Shown here: positions 9,390 through 20,707 of the stretch, in pieces | How positions within the stretch are numbered: position 1 is the stretch's first letter | How the letters are laid out: every line of letters starts with the position of its first letter | From: Platycnemis pennipes | Lineage: Eukaryota > Arthropoda > Insecta > Odonata > Platycnemididae | NCBI GenBank assembly: GCA_933228895.1 | Contig: OW121858.1 | Span: 33,689,859 to 33,753,858 of the forward strand | Length of the DNA: 64,000 nucleotides | Direction of reading: 5' to 3' | Translations under genes and position numbers: made by a program | Notes under the pieces: generated by a model | Told to the model about the DNA's origin: nothing | What the model saw: the letters and a program-made list of their open reading frames with translations, nothing else | Databases searched by the model: none

Positions 9390-11150
9390 TGTCCATTTCA
9401 CACAATACATAGAATTATTCAAAAGAAAGCCATAAGAATGATGTTAAATCTAAAATATAGAGAATCTAGTCAACCTCACATTGAGTCAAAATTTTAACCC
9501 ACCATCTCTACACATTCTTCATCCAATGCTGTTTATAAAAAAAACATAAATTCCTTCACTAAAAATACAGATTACCATTCATGCAATACAAGAACAAAGC
9601 GTTAGTTACATATTCTCCATAGAAAGTCAAAAAGAAGTGGTGAAGGTCCTTTCCACAAGGGTATAAAAACTCTGCAACTTGTTAGCTGAGAAACTGAAAA
9701 ATACTTCCTCGCTAAAGCCATTTAGGTCAAACCTCAAAAAATATCTCTTGAATAAAGCACTGTACAGTGTTGATGAATATACTCATAATTGTAAAGAAAA
9801 TAGAGAAGCAATATTGGCCCTTATGCTGCTAATAGAGAAGAGAATGGAGAAGAACAAACCGACTTTCAGTGCATTTGTGGATTTAGAGAAGGTTTTTGAC
9901 AATGTGGATTGGGATTCAATGCTTGGACATTCTGAAAGGAATTGGAGTGGCGTACAAGGACCGAAGAATTATCCACAGTTCGTATAAAAACCAAGTGGCA
10001 GTGATAAAATCTGGACCCAGCTGTGAAGAAGCAAGAATAAGGAAAGGAGTGAGACAAGGCTGTGCACTGTCTCCCATAATTTTTAATGTTTACATCGAGA
10101 GAGCCATCAATGCAATCAAAGTATTCTGGAGTGAAACAATCAGCATGCTACGATTCGCTGATGACATAGCTCTCATAGCAGAGACAGAGAAGGAGCTGAA
10201 TAAGATGCTAACAACCATGGAAAGGACAATGACCAGTTATCATCTGAAGATCAATCAGAAGAAAACTAAGATATTGGTGTGCAGCAAGAGAGAAGAGGCC
10301 AAAACCAATGTTATACTAGGGAAACAGAAACTGGAAGAGGTGAAAGAGTTCTGTTACCTGGGAAGCAGAGTAACCAATGATGGACGAAGCATGAAAGAAA
10401 TAGTCAGTAGAACAGCCCAGGCAAAGAGGCATTCTATCAAAAGAAGAATCTACTTACAGCTGGAAATACAAGCTTACAAATAAGGAAGCAATTCATCAGA
10501 ACGTAAATCTGGAGCATTTTTCTCTACAGTGGGGCATGGACGATGACAGCAGCAGAGAAGAAAAGGGTGGAAGCATTCGCAATATGGTGCTATCGAAGAA
10601 TGATGAAGATAAAATGGATCGACCGAGTAAGTAATGAGGAAGTCCTAAGAAGAGTGGGAGAAAAGAGAAGTCTGCTGAAAACTATAAAATGAAGACGGGA
10701 CAACTTAATCAGCCATTGCTTAAGACATGATGGCATGATGAAAAAAATCGTTGAAGGAAAAGTGAACGGGAAGAATGGAAAAGGCAGGCCTCGTATGAGG
10801 TATATGGAGCAAGTTTTGAAGGATATAAAAGAGAGGAATCACGTCAAAATGAAGTGGTTGGCCGATAGAAGAATCAAGTGGAGGGCTGCGAGAAACCAAT
10901 CCTAGGATTGTTGACCCATGATGATGACGAAAGAAAATAGTCAACATATGTAACATTATTCATTGATTATTTCTGTACAAATATCTTATATTGTATTTTT
11001 GATTCAATTAGGGCATAAACCTTTTACATGAATATGCATTGTGTTATATTATACCTGTTGTACTTAATTCCATGTATTTTGATGACATCTAATAACTCGA
11101 TTGTATGGTCTTTTGGCTAATAAAACTATTATTATTATTATTATAGAAAA
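9390..11150 (+). mobile_element. Jockey/CR1-like LINE 3' end, interrupted by an RTE-like insertion
   Basis: Degenerate ORF2 C-terminus: IQKKAIRMMLNLKYRESSQP, then LKPFRSNLKKYLLNKALYSV followed by DEY, a C-terminal signature repeated in other LINE tails here (22953-23243 and 42728-43372, minus strand). It is broken at 9803, resumes at 10941 with a 3' untranslated region, and ends TAATAAAACTATTATTATTA near 11145. The two halves are separated by 9804-10929. Confidence 0.7.
9804..10929 (+). mobile_element. RTE-like LINE fragment nested in another LINE
   Basis: Flanked by an 11-base duplication AAAGAAAATAG (9793-9803 and 10930-10940). Encodes reverse-transcriptase blocks in two frames: FSAFVDLEKVFDNVDW, then GVAYKDRRIIHSSYKNQVA, RKGVRQGCALSPIIFNVYIE, SMLRFADDIALIAE (catalytic FADD), KEFCYLGSRVTNDGRS. 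Stops and shifts follow 10483, and the end is repetitive ATGATGATGACG. It is 5'-truncated and dead. Clade assignment (RTE-like) is from recall and moderate. Confidence 0.75.
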
Positions 11151-12060
11151 GGTTTTACATTTTTTAAAAACCTCCACCTATTTGCGTTTTCATCCTTGCC
11201 GAAACTGAGTTGAACTACGTCTGAAGAAACTTGCATTTCACCCGAACATTGCACACAAATTTGATTTCTCTTCGGGATAATTGATACTTCTCTGGAACCA
11301 GGGTTCAGCCAATTGATGCAGCAAAGGGGTTAACGTGCATTAGCCATGATTTTTCCATTAATTCTGAGGCCCAAAGAGGGGAGGAATGATTTGGTGAATA
11401 GATCATCTGCTAGATGCCACCATTGAACACAAAATGCATGAGCTTTTGGATCATTATGGTTGCTAGAGATTGGGAGGGAACTGCAGAAGTAAACGAAAAA
11501 TATTTATTTGTAAAGCAAGATATTTTCAACAAATTTACGGGAGGATAGTTTCAAGTAATCAACGGTTTACCTTCACCCTACCTAATGAATATTGTTCATG
11601 ATGATATGTATGCATTAAAATTCATGTTGGTCATAGAGCTTGCCTGAAAATGAGTAAATTTACAACTTTTGTCAGAATGCATTATAGAAGGCTTCTACTG
11701 CAGTTGAACTAGAAGAGGAGAAACTACTGTCATTACGTGTATATGATTCACAAACTTTTTCTAAAAACACTGGTGAAAAAGTGCCATGCCACCTACACCA
11801 ACCCTTGGATTTATTGTTTGAACAACAATGTTTTTTACTTCAAATTCCTTTTGCTTACATCGCTTATTTCATCCTTAATCCCTAATTCTAGTTTCCACTA
11901 CATTTTGCACCAGTGACCAATGGTGTTCATTAGTGCGACTAAATTATTCCTAAATTCCCAAAAAGTAAGAGCTAATAAATATTGTGCAAAAATTATGAGC
12001 ATAGAATGATACAAATTGAAGAGACACTGGGTCAGAATCACAACTTGATGACAAAGCATT
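11151..12060. other. no recognised gene or repeat
   Basis: Unique-looking AT-rich sequence between the LINE tail and the satellite array. No long frame, TIR pair or splice-flanked exon was found. Confidence 0.5.
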
Positions 12061-12074
12061 TGCCAGGAGTCCTA

Positions 12075-14535
12075 GGGCATGAAGTATCAGATGACTGGTA
12101 TCAAACTTCATGTGACATATCAATGGATCAGAAGAAAGTGAAGGGATATAAAGCAGGGACCTCCTGTACCATGTATGTACACAGACTGTACATAAGACAA
12201 CACACTGTCCTAGGAGATGAAGTATCAGATGACTGGTATCAAACTTCATGTGACATATCAATGGATCAGAAGAAAGTGAAGGGATATAAAGCAGGGACCT
12301 CCTGTACCATGTATGTACACAGACTGTACATAAGACAACACACTGTCCTAGGAGATGAAGTATCAGATGACTGGCATCAAACTTCATGTGACGTATCAAT
12401 GGAACAGAAGAAAGTGAAGGGATATATAGTAGGGACCTCCTGTACCATGTATGTACACAGACTGTACATAAGGCAACACACTGTCATAGGAGATGAAGTA
12501 TCAGATGACTGGTATCAAACTTCATGTGACATATCAATGGAACAGAAGAAAGTGAAGGGATATACAGCAGGGACCTCCTGTACCATGTATGTACAGACAG
12601 TGTGTTGTCTTATGTACACAGACTGTACATAAGACAACACACTGTCATAGGAGATGAAGTATCAGATGACTGGCATCAAACTTCATGTGACGTATCAATG
12701 GAACAGAAGAAAGTGAAGGGATATAAAGCAGGGACCTCCTGTACCATGTATGTACACAGACTGTACATAAGACAACACACTGTCCTAGGAGATGAAGGAT
12801 CAGATGACTGGCATCAAACTTCATGTGACATATCAATGGAACAGAAGAAAGTGAAGGGATATACAGCAGGGACCTCCTGTACCATGTATGTACAGACAGT
12901 GTGTTGTCTTATGTACACAGACTGTACATAAGACAACACACTGTCATAGGAGATGAAGTATCAGATGACTGGCATCAAACTTCATGTGACGTATCAATGG
13001 AACAGAAGAAAGTGAAGGGATATAAAGCAGGGTCCTCCTGTACCATGTATGTACACAGACTGTACATAAGACAACACACTGTCCTAGGAGATGAAGGATC
13101 AGATTACTGGCATCAAACTTCATGTGACATATCAATGGAACAGAAGAAAGTGAAGGGATATACAGCAGGGACCTCCTGTACCATGTATGTACAGACAGTG
13201 TGTTGTCTTATGTACACAGACTGTACATAAGACAACACACTGTCATAGGAGATGAAGTATCAGATGACTGGCATCAAACTTCATGTGACGTATCAATGGA
13301 ACAGAAGAAAGTGAAGGGATATAAAGCAGGGTCCTCCTGTACCATGTATGTACACAGACTGTACATAAGACAACACACTGTCCTAGGAGATGAAGGATCA
13401 GATGACTGGCATCAAACTTCATGTGACATATCAATGGAACAGAAGAAAGTGAAGGGATATACAGCAGGGACCTCCTGTACCATGTATGTACAGACAGTGT
13501 GTTGTCTTATGTACACAGACTGTACATAAGACAACACACTGTCATAGGAGATGAAGTATCAGATGACTGGCATCAAACTTCATGTGACGTATCAATGGAA
13601 CAGAAGAAAGTGAAGGGATATAAAGCAGGGACCTCCTGTACCATGTATGTACACAGACTGTACATAAGACAACACACTGTCCTAGGAGATGAAGGATCAG
13701 ATGACTGGCATCAAACTTCATGTGACATATCAATGGAACAGAAGAAAGTGAAGGGATATACAGCAGGGACCTCCTGTACCATGTATGTACAGACAGTGTG
13801 TTGTCTTATGTACACAGACTGTACATAAGACAACACACTGTCATAGGAGATGAAGTATCAGATGACTGGCATCAAACTTCATGTGACGTATCAATGGAAC
13901 AGAAGAAAGTGAAGGGACATAAAGCAAGGACCTCCTGTACCATGTATGTACACAGACTGTACATAAGACAACACACTGTCCTAGGAGATGAAGTATCAGA
14001 TGACTGGCATCAAACTTCATGTGACATATCAATGGAACAGAAGAAAGTGAAGGGATATACAGCAGGGACCTCCTGTACCATGTATGTACACAGACTGTAC
14101 ATAAGGCAACACACTGTCCTAGGAGATGAAGTATCAGATGACTGGTATCATACTTCATGTGACATATCAATAAAACAAAAGAAAGTGAAGGGATATAAAG
14201 CAGGGACCTCCTGTACCATGTATGTACACAGACTGTACATAAGACAACACACTGTCATAGGAGATGAAGTATCAGATGACTGGCATCAAACTTCATGTGA
14301 CATATCAATGGAACAGAAGAAAGTGAAGGGATATAAAGCAGGGACCTCCTGTACCATGTATGTACACAGACTGTACATAAGACAACACACTGTCATAGGA
14401 GATGAAGTATCAGATGACTGGCATCAAACTTCATGTGACATATCAATGGAACAGAAGAAAGTGAAGGGATATACAGCAGGGACCTCCTGTACCATGTATG
14501 CACACAGATTGTACATAAGACAACACACTGCAGTG
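12075..14535 (+). repeat. 138-bp satellite array with 299-bp higher-order unit
   Basis: Seventeen monomers can be counted from the recurring GGAGATGAAG start: 12075 (diverged), 12213, 12351, 12489, 12650, 12788, 12949, 13087, 13248, 13386, 13547, 13685, 13846, 13984, 14122, 14260, 14398. Spacing is 138 bases, except for five 161-base units that carry a 23-base insert. From 12489 to 13846, 138- and 161-base units alternate, forming a 299-base higher-order repeat. Divergence between monomers is low. The 138-base unit is 46 codons and happens to be open on both strands. The 161-base units break the frame, so this is not a protein-coding repeat. Confidence 0.95.
12596..12646. repeat. perfect 23-bp-stem hairpin in the satellite (five copies)
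   Basis: 12596-12618 is the exact reverse complement of 12624-12646, with loop CAGAC. The stem contains TGTGTTGTCTTATGTACA. The same structure recurs every 299 bases (about 12895, 13194, 13493, 13792). The insert length equals the stem length, so the 161-base monomer arose by an inverted duplication of 23 bases. Confidence 0.95.
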
Positions 14536-14916
14536 TTGTCGTACATTCATTACTGCATCTATATTGTATCCTGTGAGCTCCTGCACTGGGGTATGTTACC
14601 TTTTAAAAACTGTAATTGGAGTATGTTTTGGTATCACCTATGTGTAGCAATATTTTTCCATGTGACAGATAGCTGCCGACAACTATGTATGCATGTGAAT
14701 TATGCATTATGCATGCATATATTATTATTAATGACTTATGAAAACATGGAAGAGAATTTGTCACATAGTGGCAAGTTATGGTCAGAGTTTGAGTGGAGGA
14801 AACAATACTTCATAAAATAGGCCATGAATACCCAACTTGATTACATAAAAAATCTGCTATATAACAAATGTAGACCAGAGGTAGACGTTAAAATATAATT
14901 TAAAATAGGTATACTC
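14536..14916. other. no recognised feature
   Basis: The frame running out of the satellite continues by chance to 14820 with no family resemblance. Confidence 0.5.
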
Positions 14917-16090
14917 TTAACTTTGTGCTCTCAAGTTACACTGTAAAGAATCCAGGTGTATACCAGATGTAGATTGTGAAATGAGGTTTGCATTTGCACA
15001 TTTTGTGCTCTCAAGAATATGAGTAGATTCCAGGAGTATACCAGACGTAGACATTAAAAAGGAGTTTTCATTAGGAATACTGAACATATGGTGCTCTCTA
15101 GAATACATTGCATAAATTCCAGGTGTATACCAGATGTACACCAGACGTAATGTTAAAATGGGGTTCACATGGAATACTGCACACTTTGTTAGTTAGTTAT
15201 TCAGGGGAGGCGACCGACAGCTGACGTCATTTGCGCCATTTAGGATCGGTGGATAATTGGATAATGGTAGGAGTTTTCAGGGAACGCAGGGTGGAGAGAA
15301 ACCTGGCATCGGCATTAACCTACTCTTAACAAAAGTCACCAAGGGGACCACGGCTTAACATCCCATCCGATGGATGGTGTACTGAACTTGAAATACCCTC
15401 CACTAGGCACTCAAGTGGGGAACGCTTTTCACTGAAAAATCCACCACTGCCCTGAATCCAACCTGGGCCCTCGGGATAGGCAACCCCACAGCAACCGGAT
15501 CCCCCTGCACACTTTGTGCTCTGAAGGATACATTATATAGATTTCGGGATTTCAGGTGTATACCAGAGGTAGGTTTACATTAGATAGATTAAAATAGGGT
15601 TTACATTAGCTATACTGCTCAGTTTGTGCTCTCAGGGATACATTGTATATATTCCAGGTGTATACCAGATGTAGACCAGATGCAGATGTTACAATGGGGT
15701 GTACATTAGGAAAACTGCACACTTCCGTCCTCTCAAGGATACTTTCTATAGATTCTAGGTGTACATATAATTTAATAGGTTGAGTGCATGATTTTTACTT
15801 GCTTTACAGCTTTGCAACTTACTTTCAGGTTATCACAAAAAGGGGCAGACTCAGGGGGTCAAAAAATTGTATATATTCCAGGTGTATACCAGATGTAGAC
15901 CAGATGCAGATGTTAAAATGGGGTGTACATTAGGAAAACTGTTCACTTCCGTCCTCTCAAAGATACTTTCTATTGATTCCAGGTGCACACATAAGTGAAT
16001 AGGTTGAGTGCATGATTTTTACTTGCTTTACAGCTTTGCAACTTACTTTCAGGTTATAACAAAAAGGGGCAGACTCAGGGGGTCAAAAAA
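14917..16090. repeat. degenerate minisatellite with a 224-bp terminal duplication
   Basis: Roughly 85-100-base units recur around TTCCAGGTGTATACCAGATG, TTAAAATGGGGT and TTTGTGCTCTCAAGGATACA. The last part is a cleaner duplication: 15643-15866 and 15867-16090 are nearly identical, ending GGGGCAGACTCAGGGGGTCA. A SINE splits the array at 15190-15504. Confidence 0.85.
15190..15504 (-). mobile_element. SINE (315 bp) with 13-bp target duplication
   Basis: Perfect CTGCACACTTTGT flanks at 15177-15189 and 15505-15517. On the minus strand it carries a degenerate B-box-like GGTTGGATTC and the block GGATGGGATGTTAAGCCGTG followed by GTCCCCTTGGTG, and it ends in TAACTAACTA tail repeats. A second copy lies at 30310-30626. 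tRNA ancestry is likely from the B box but not proven. Confidence 0.85.
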
Positions 16091-16269
16091 TGAATGTTTT
16101 GAACAAAATAATTTTCTTCCTTCTGAGCCTACTCAAAAATAAGGTGTGCAGGATACTCAACAGCAGAGATTATATGAGTTAATATGATAACAGCAATAAG
16201 ATTGTTTAGTTGATGTAAAATTCCACAGACTTAAGTAAATTTATGGAAAAAAAAGTATGCAGCTGTTAC

Positions 16270-16527
16270 CTTTTCCTTCTTTCTGAGCTTCACGGTTTTT
16301 TTCAAATACGATCTCCCCTTGCGTCGCTTCCGTGGCCCATTGGTGAGGTCATTATTGGTGTGGTCAACTTGGCCATCTTGGGCACCATTCAAACATTTGA
16401 AGCTTACACTCTTTGCAGTCTCATCCGTCCCAGTCTTCTTCTTTGGTTTCGATGACTTCTCAATATCCTTTTCAGCGGTGTCAGTTTGGTCTAATAGATT
16501 CGCCTTGTCCAACCTGCTACAGGATTC
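16270..16527 (-). CDS. basic, NLS-bearing exon of the minus-strand zinc-finger gene
   Basis: On the minus strand, TATTCTTCTACAG precedes GAA TCC TGT, and the exon ends GAA AAG|GTAACA. It is 258 bases, 86 codons, open and phase 0 at both ends. The product starts ESCSRLDKANLLDQTDTAEK and ends in a strongly basic segment containing PRKRRKGRSYLKK, with 13 Lys/Arg in the last 22 residues. That resembles a nuclear-localisation or DNA-contact tail. No enzymatic motif is present. Neighbouring coding islands on the same strand and phase are 24582-25034 upstream and 6382-6519 downstream. Codon use and lack of repeat similarity argue for a host exon. Expression is unproven. Confidence 0.65.
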
Positions 16528-16646
16528 CTGTAGAAGAATAGTATACGGTCATCATGTCAGCAAGTATTAAGCACAAAACCACTTTTTTGTACTGTTGGTA
16601 GAGAGTGAAAAGCTCACAAAAATTCATTGGCTACAACATGTTTTAG

Positions 16647-17037
16647 CCCTTTCACTGCGGCTTACGCTCTGGAAACATACTCATCACATTCGGTGGAAAA
16701 GTGAAAGTGCTACTGGGAGAACGAAAAGGTATGTTCGCAGCAGTCTACCATGCGATCATACTAGGTATGTTCACAGCAGTCTACCATGCGATCATACTAG
16801 GTATGTTCACAGCAGTCTACCATGCGATCGTACTAGGTATGTTCACAGCAGTCTACCTTGCGGTCGTACTACGTATGTTCACAGCAGTCTACCATGCAAT
16901 TGTACTAGGTATGTTCACAGCAGTCTACCATGCGATCATACTAGGTATGTTCACAGCAGTCTACTAGTGATCGTACAAGGTATGTTCACAGCAGTCTACC
17001 AAGCGATCATACTAGGCATGTTCACAGCAGTGAAAGG
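16647..17037. mobile_element. piggyBac-like MITE built on a 36-bp minisatellite
   Basis: Ends CCCTTTCACTGC and GCAGTGAAAGG are inverted. Flanks are TTTTAG and ATTAAA, close to but not exact TTAA. CCC ends next to TTAA-like sites are typical of piggyBac-type elements. Most of the interior is the tandem repeat below. Confidence 0.55.
16728..17035 (+). repeat. 36-bp tandem repeat, about 8.5 copies
   Basis: Unit GTATGTTCACAGCAGTCTAC followed by CATGCGATCATACTAG. Copies differ by few bases and one is short by 3 bases. It is open in frames reading MFTAVYHAIILG repeats, a chance result of the 36-base period. Confidence 0.95.
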
Positions 17038-17352
17038 ATTAAAGCTGGCATATAGAAAAAATGAGTGTTGTAAAGTGTGCATGCCCACTTCCTGTTGTCT
17101 CCTTGCCACCTTGCCATCCCCACACTTGGAGTGCCCCCCCCCTGAGAAGCACTCCTCATGCAATGCGGCACTCCTTTTCCCTCCTCTCTCACCCCCCGTC
17201 CTCCTCCCCCCCACATCCTGCCATCTGAGTAAAAGAACCTTAGACCCCCTCCAGCCCTCTCCCCTCTCACTCCTCCCCTGCATCTGGTGTAGCGTTTACC
17301 TGGTACTGCAAGCTGGTGAAGAAGAGCAAGGTGTGGAGAAAAGGGCAGAAGG

Positions 17353-17495
17353 TGTTGGGACCTGAGTACGTGAAGTCATGTAACTTGTGATATACGGGAA
17401 TAAATTGGAATCATAGCATGATTGGTGACTTTCACTTGCCTAAACCCTTCCTTCGCGTTCCCTCAGCGGAGATCCAGCAAAACGGGTAGTTCACA
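17353..17495 (+). repeat. candidate 5' LTR (143 bp)
   Basis: TGTTGGGACC...TTCACA, directly before a primer-binding-like site at 17497. It contains AATAAA near 17398. With no 3' LTR for comparison, the start is a guess based on TG...CA ends. Confidence 0.4.
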
Positions 17496-17496
17496 G

Positions 17497-17511
17497 TGGC
17501 ATCAGAAGTGG
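17497..17511 (+). other. candidate primer-binding site
   Basis: TGGCATCAGAAGTGG begins with the TGG expected opposite a tRNA CCA end and lies two bases after the proposed LTR. The tRNA was not identified. Confidence 0.45.
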
Positions 17512-17731
17512 GGTATTTTCATTGAAATAACGGAGACCGCAGATATCGCGGGTGGAAGTGCAGAATGGCAAGCTGCGTTAGATTCGGAGGCCACGAAGTG
17601 CCGTTACAAAGCGTGATAGATGACTGCGTGATAGATGACTTCGTGATAGATGAGAAAATCAACCAGCTAACAAGAGAGAACGAGGCACTGAAGGAGCGCG
17701 GCTCCTTAATCCCCACACACCGTCGTACCCT

Positions 17732-18560
17732 ATGCCCTACAGGAAGAATTTCGCGCTCCTTAACAGCATCGATGCATTTTCTGGTCGTCAAGGAGAGGAT
17801 GTCGTGGCCTTCCTAGAACGACTGGAGTGGGTAGCAGAGCTGAGTGGGTGGACGAGCAAGGAAACCCTTAAAGGAGGCCAGGGTGCGACTCAGCGGAGAT
17901 GCGGCGAAGTTTTGTTGCAGTTAGGAGGAGTGTCATATCGCAGCCGATTACTCCGCCTTCGAGGAGTGCATGATAGGGAGGTATCGCCCAAAATTAACCA
18001 CCAGGTTGTGGCATTTTTTGGTACCTCCCTTTCCCCTCGTTGGACATGGACCCAGGGAAACGCCGGCGGGTCCGGGGAAGCCGCCGAAACCAGGTCCTGG
18101 TGAACCTATCCCTCCCACGCATTGAATCTTCGCGCGGGCGCAGGATTTAGTGGTGGCAGCTAGAGTGAATGGCAGAGAATACGAAATTTTGGTTGACACC
18201 AAGTGTCTTCTCTGATATGTAGTGAAGTGAGTGGATGTGGGAATCTGAGAAGGTCCCCTTATCGAATTAAAGGTATTTCAGGGAACCCAGTGTGGAATTA
18301 CGGTGCAAAAGTAGTTGCTTTAGAATTAGGAGGGTTCGCATGCAGTCTATATATGCAGGTGGTGGATTCATTAAGTGGTTATATCAAGGGATTATAGGGT
18401 TAGATTTTTTGGGTAGACATCACGGCGTGATCAACGTGCGAGAAAGGACGATGAAGCTGAGCTGGGGTCACCATTTCGCTTCGGGGCGCTTGCGACGGCA
18501 GAAATAGCGGTAGGGTAGAGTAAGGCCGCCAAAGTTGGGAGCATAGGAGTCAGTATCGAG
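17732..18560 (+). pseudogene. Gypsy gag and protease remnants
   Basis: Gag-like IDAFSGRQGEDVVAFLERLE is followed, after frame changes, by a protease-like VNGREYEILVDT (where DTG would be the catalytic motif; here DTK) and GLDFLGRHHGVINV. Several stops and shifts separate these blocks, so no functional polyprotein is possible. They match the expected order of a Ty3/Gypsy element upstream of its reverse transcriptase. Confidence 0.65.
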
Positions 18561-18692
18561 GTGCCTATCCGATTAGTGGAAGGAACGACAGCTCCTCCGG
18601 TGAGCGAGAAAATAATATGCGCCAAACTCTCCGGAAGGGTTCCGGGTGGTCAAGAATATATAACCGAGCCCGAAGTGATAGACGCCCAGAAC

Positions 18693-19125
18693 TAGGCTTG
18701 TTCGATGAAAAAGTTTCATCGAAATGCTTTGATGACGATGGCTGTCGATCATCGAATAGTGTGCACGATGATCGATGACTATCGATCGATGAATATCCGC
18801 GATCGATGAATGTCGATGATCGATGAATTACGATGATCGATGACTCGATGATCGGTGCAGATATCTCGGTTGGCAGTTTGGTGTTGCTATTAAGTGAAGA
18901 CTGAATTGGGTCAAAGGTAATTGAGAAGGACAAGGCCTACTTATTAAAGAGCAAAACAAGCACCAAGTTACAAATTAAGCAACAACTCATTTTTGTGGCA
19001 TAATACAATTCTCATTTCCGTATTTTCATCGGTGAGTTCAAGTCGGTCGTCCAACACTACGTTTCCTGCATCGCTGAAGAATCATCGTCGATGACTTCAA
19101 TTAATCGACTCATCTCACAAGCCTA
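18693..19125 (-). mobile_element. hAT MITE (433 bp) inside the Gypsy element
   Basis: Ends TAGGCTTGTTCGATGA and TCATCTCACAAGCCTA are inverted. Flanking 8-mers CCCAGAAC (18685-18692) and CTCAGAAC (19126-19133) match at 7 of 8. The interior matches the remnant at 1451-2244 in reverse, including ATCGAT-rich ends, but the transposase is deleted. It splits the Gypsy region between protease and reverse transcriptase, so it is the later arrival. Confidence 0.9.
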
Positions 19126-19585
19126 CTCAGAACTGCACGGTGCGCTACAGGCATGTGCAGGTTCCTTCACGAGTGTGACGTCATCCTTAAGGTTGGAAAT
19201 TTCGTGCAGGACGAATTCATTCTGAGGCGGGGGACGAAATTAGCCACGTTGCACGAAGTGCAAGAAATGGAAGGGAATGATTCTACGACCGCGACGAGGC
19301 ACATTAGGTTAGCTGATTCGTCTAGGAAGGGTTCGAATTTCAACAAAAGCTTACAGATTTGGGAGAATCGGAAATAACAGCCTTACTGTCGGTATTGAAT
19401 GAATACAACGACAAGGTGGGTCTCCGCCGGCGACGACCATTACTTCTCTTCTGATTCCCACAGGTAACGCCCCACCGGTCTACCGCGGGCTCTACCACCA
19501 AAGGGAGATAGTTCGGGACTTCATAGAGGAGCAACTAAAGGTGGGAATCATAGTGCCTGATAGAAGTCCTTAGTCAGCCAGTCAG

Positions 19586-20469
19586 GTGACCGTGCCAAAA
19601 AAATCAATCGACGGTAAACCGAATTATCGATTCTGCGTCGATTTCCTGGGCCTCAACACAGAAACTTCCCTAGACGTGTATCCCTTGCCAAACATCACGG
19701 AGACTTTGGCCTTTTTGGGAAAGAGCCATTATTTTTCCACCTTAGACCTACCATGTGGGTATTACCAAATACCGATGCACCCAGACTCCCAAGGGAAGAC
19801 TGCCTTTTCCTGCGAAGAAGGACACTTCGAGCATACGAGAAAACCGATGAGGCTGCGTAATTCGGCTAGTTCCTTCCAACATATGATGGATGGGGAATTG
19901 ATGGGCCTTAACCGACACAGTGCATTGTTTATCTAGATGACATCATCATTTTTAGCGCCACCACCGAGGAGCACGTAGAAAGACTGCGAAGTGTATTTGA
20001 GAGGTTGAAGGCGGCGGGATCGTCCATTAAATTTGAAAAATGCAAATTTGCAAGGGAGAAAGTAAAATAGTTGGGGCATATGATTGATCGGAAGGGAGAT
20101 AGCCCAGACCCCAAGAAGATAAACGCAGTTATGGACTTCGCAGTGCCGACGAATACCAAGGAAGTGCAGTCCTTTTTGGGGCTCGCAAATTACTATCGAC
20201 GGTTCGTTGATAACTACGCGGTAATCGCCAGGCCTCTCACTCGGCTCCTCAAGAAGGGAACTCAGTTTGTGTGGGCATCGGACTGCGAAGCAGCGATGAA
20301 TGCCTTGAAGAAAACCCTAATCAGCAGCCCCGTGCTCACATACCCTGACTTTGCAAGGCCGTTCATTATCTCTACCGACGCGAGCAACTATACCGTGCTG
20401 TCTCAGGAGATTGACGGCGAAGAACACCCCGTCGCCTACGCGTTGCGGCAACTCCACGGGCAGAAATAA
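19586..20469 (+). pseudogene. Gypsy reverse transcriptase and RNase H, one frameshift and one stop
   Basis: First frame: GKPNYRFCVDFLGLNTETSL, DVYPLPNITETLAFLGKSHY, FSTLDLPCGYYQIPMHPDSQ, GKTAFSCEEGHFE. A frameshift just before 19927 leads to VYLDDIIIF (catalytic YxDD box), then LGHMIDRKGD, VQSFLGLANYYRRFVDNYAV and IARPLTRLLKKG. A TAG lies at 20068-20070. RNase H begins at FIISTDASNY (catalytic Asp) and breaks down after 20469, where NYSTTEIELLAVIWAVQYF continues in another frame. The order and motifs are diagnostic of Ty3/Gypsy Pol. The lesions make it inactive. Confidence 0.9.
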
Positions 20470-20707
20470 ACTACAGCACGACGGAGATAGAGCTCCTGGC
20501 GGTCATTTGGGCAGTACAGTATTTTCGCTGTCACATTTACAGTCGAAAATTTAGAGTGCGGACGGCTACGTGCGCAAAGAGATATGAATTCTCATCTTAT
20601 AAGATGGCAGCTAAAACTCTCTTGAGTATGAATATGAGATTGTTCACAAGCCAAGCAGACTGCATGCACCTCAACGCAGATGCATTGAGCATCTGAAGGT
20701 ATGTAAA

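Noticed and set aside
11982..14820. Long open frames on both strands (up to 340 codons) encoding 46-residue repeats
   Set aside because: They follow directly from a 138-base satellite unit divisible by three. The 161-base units break the frame, both strands are open equally, and no protein features are present.
16595..17365. A 256-codon plus-strand frame and an 88-codon frame of 12-residue repeats
   Set aside because: Produced by the 36-base minisatellite and a C-rich tract; no start context, family match or splice support.
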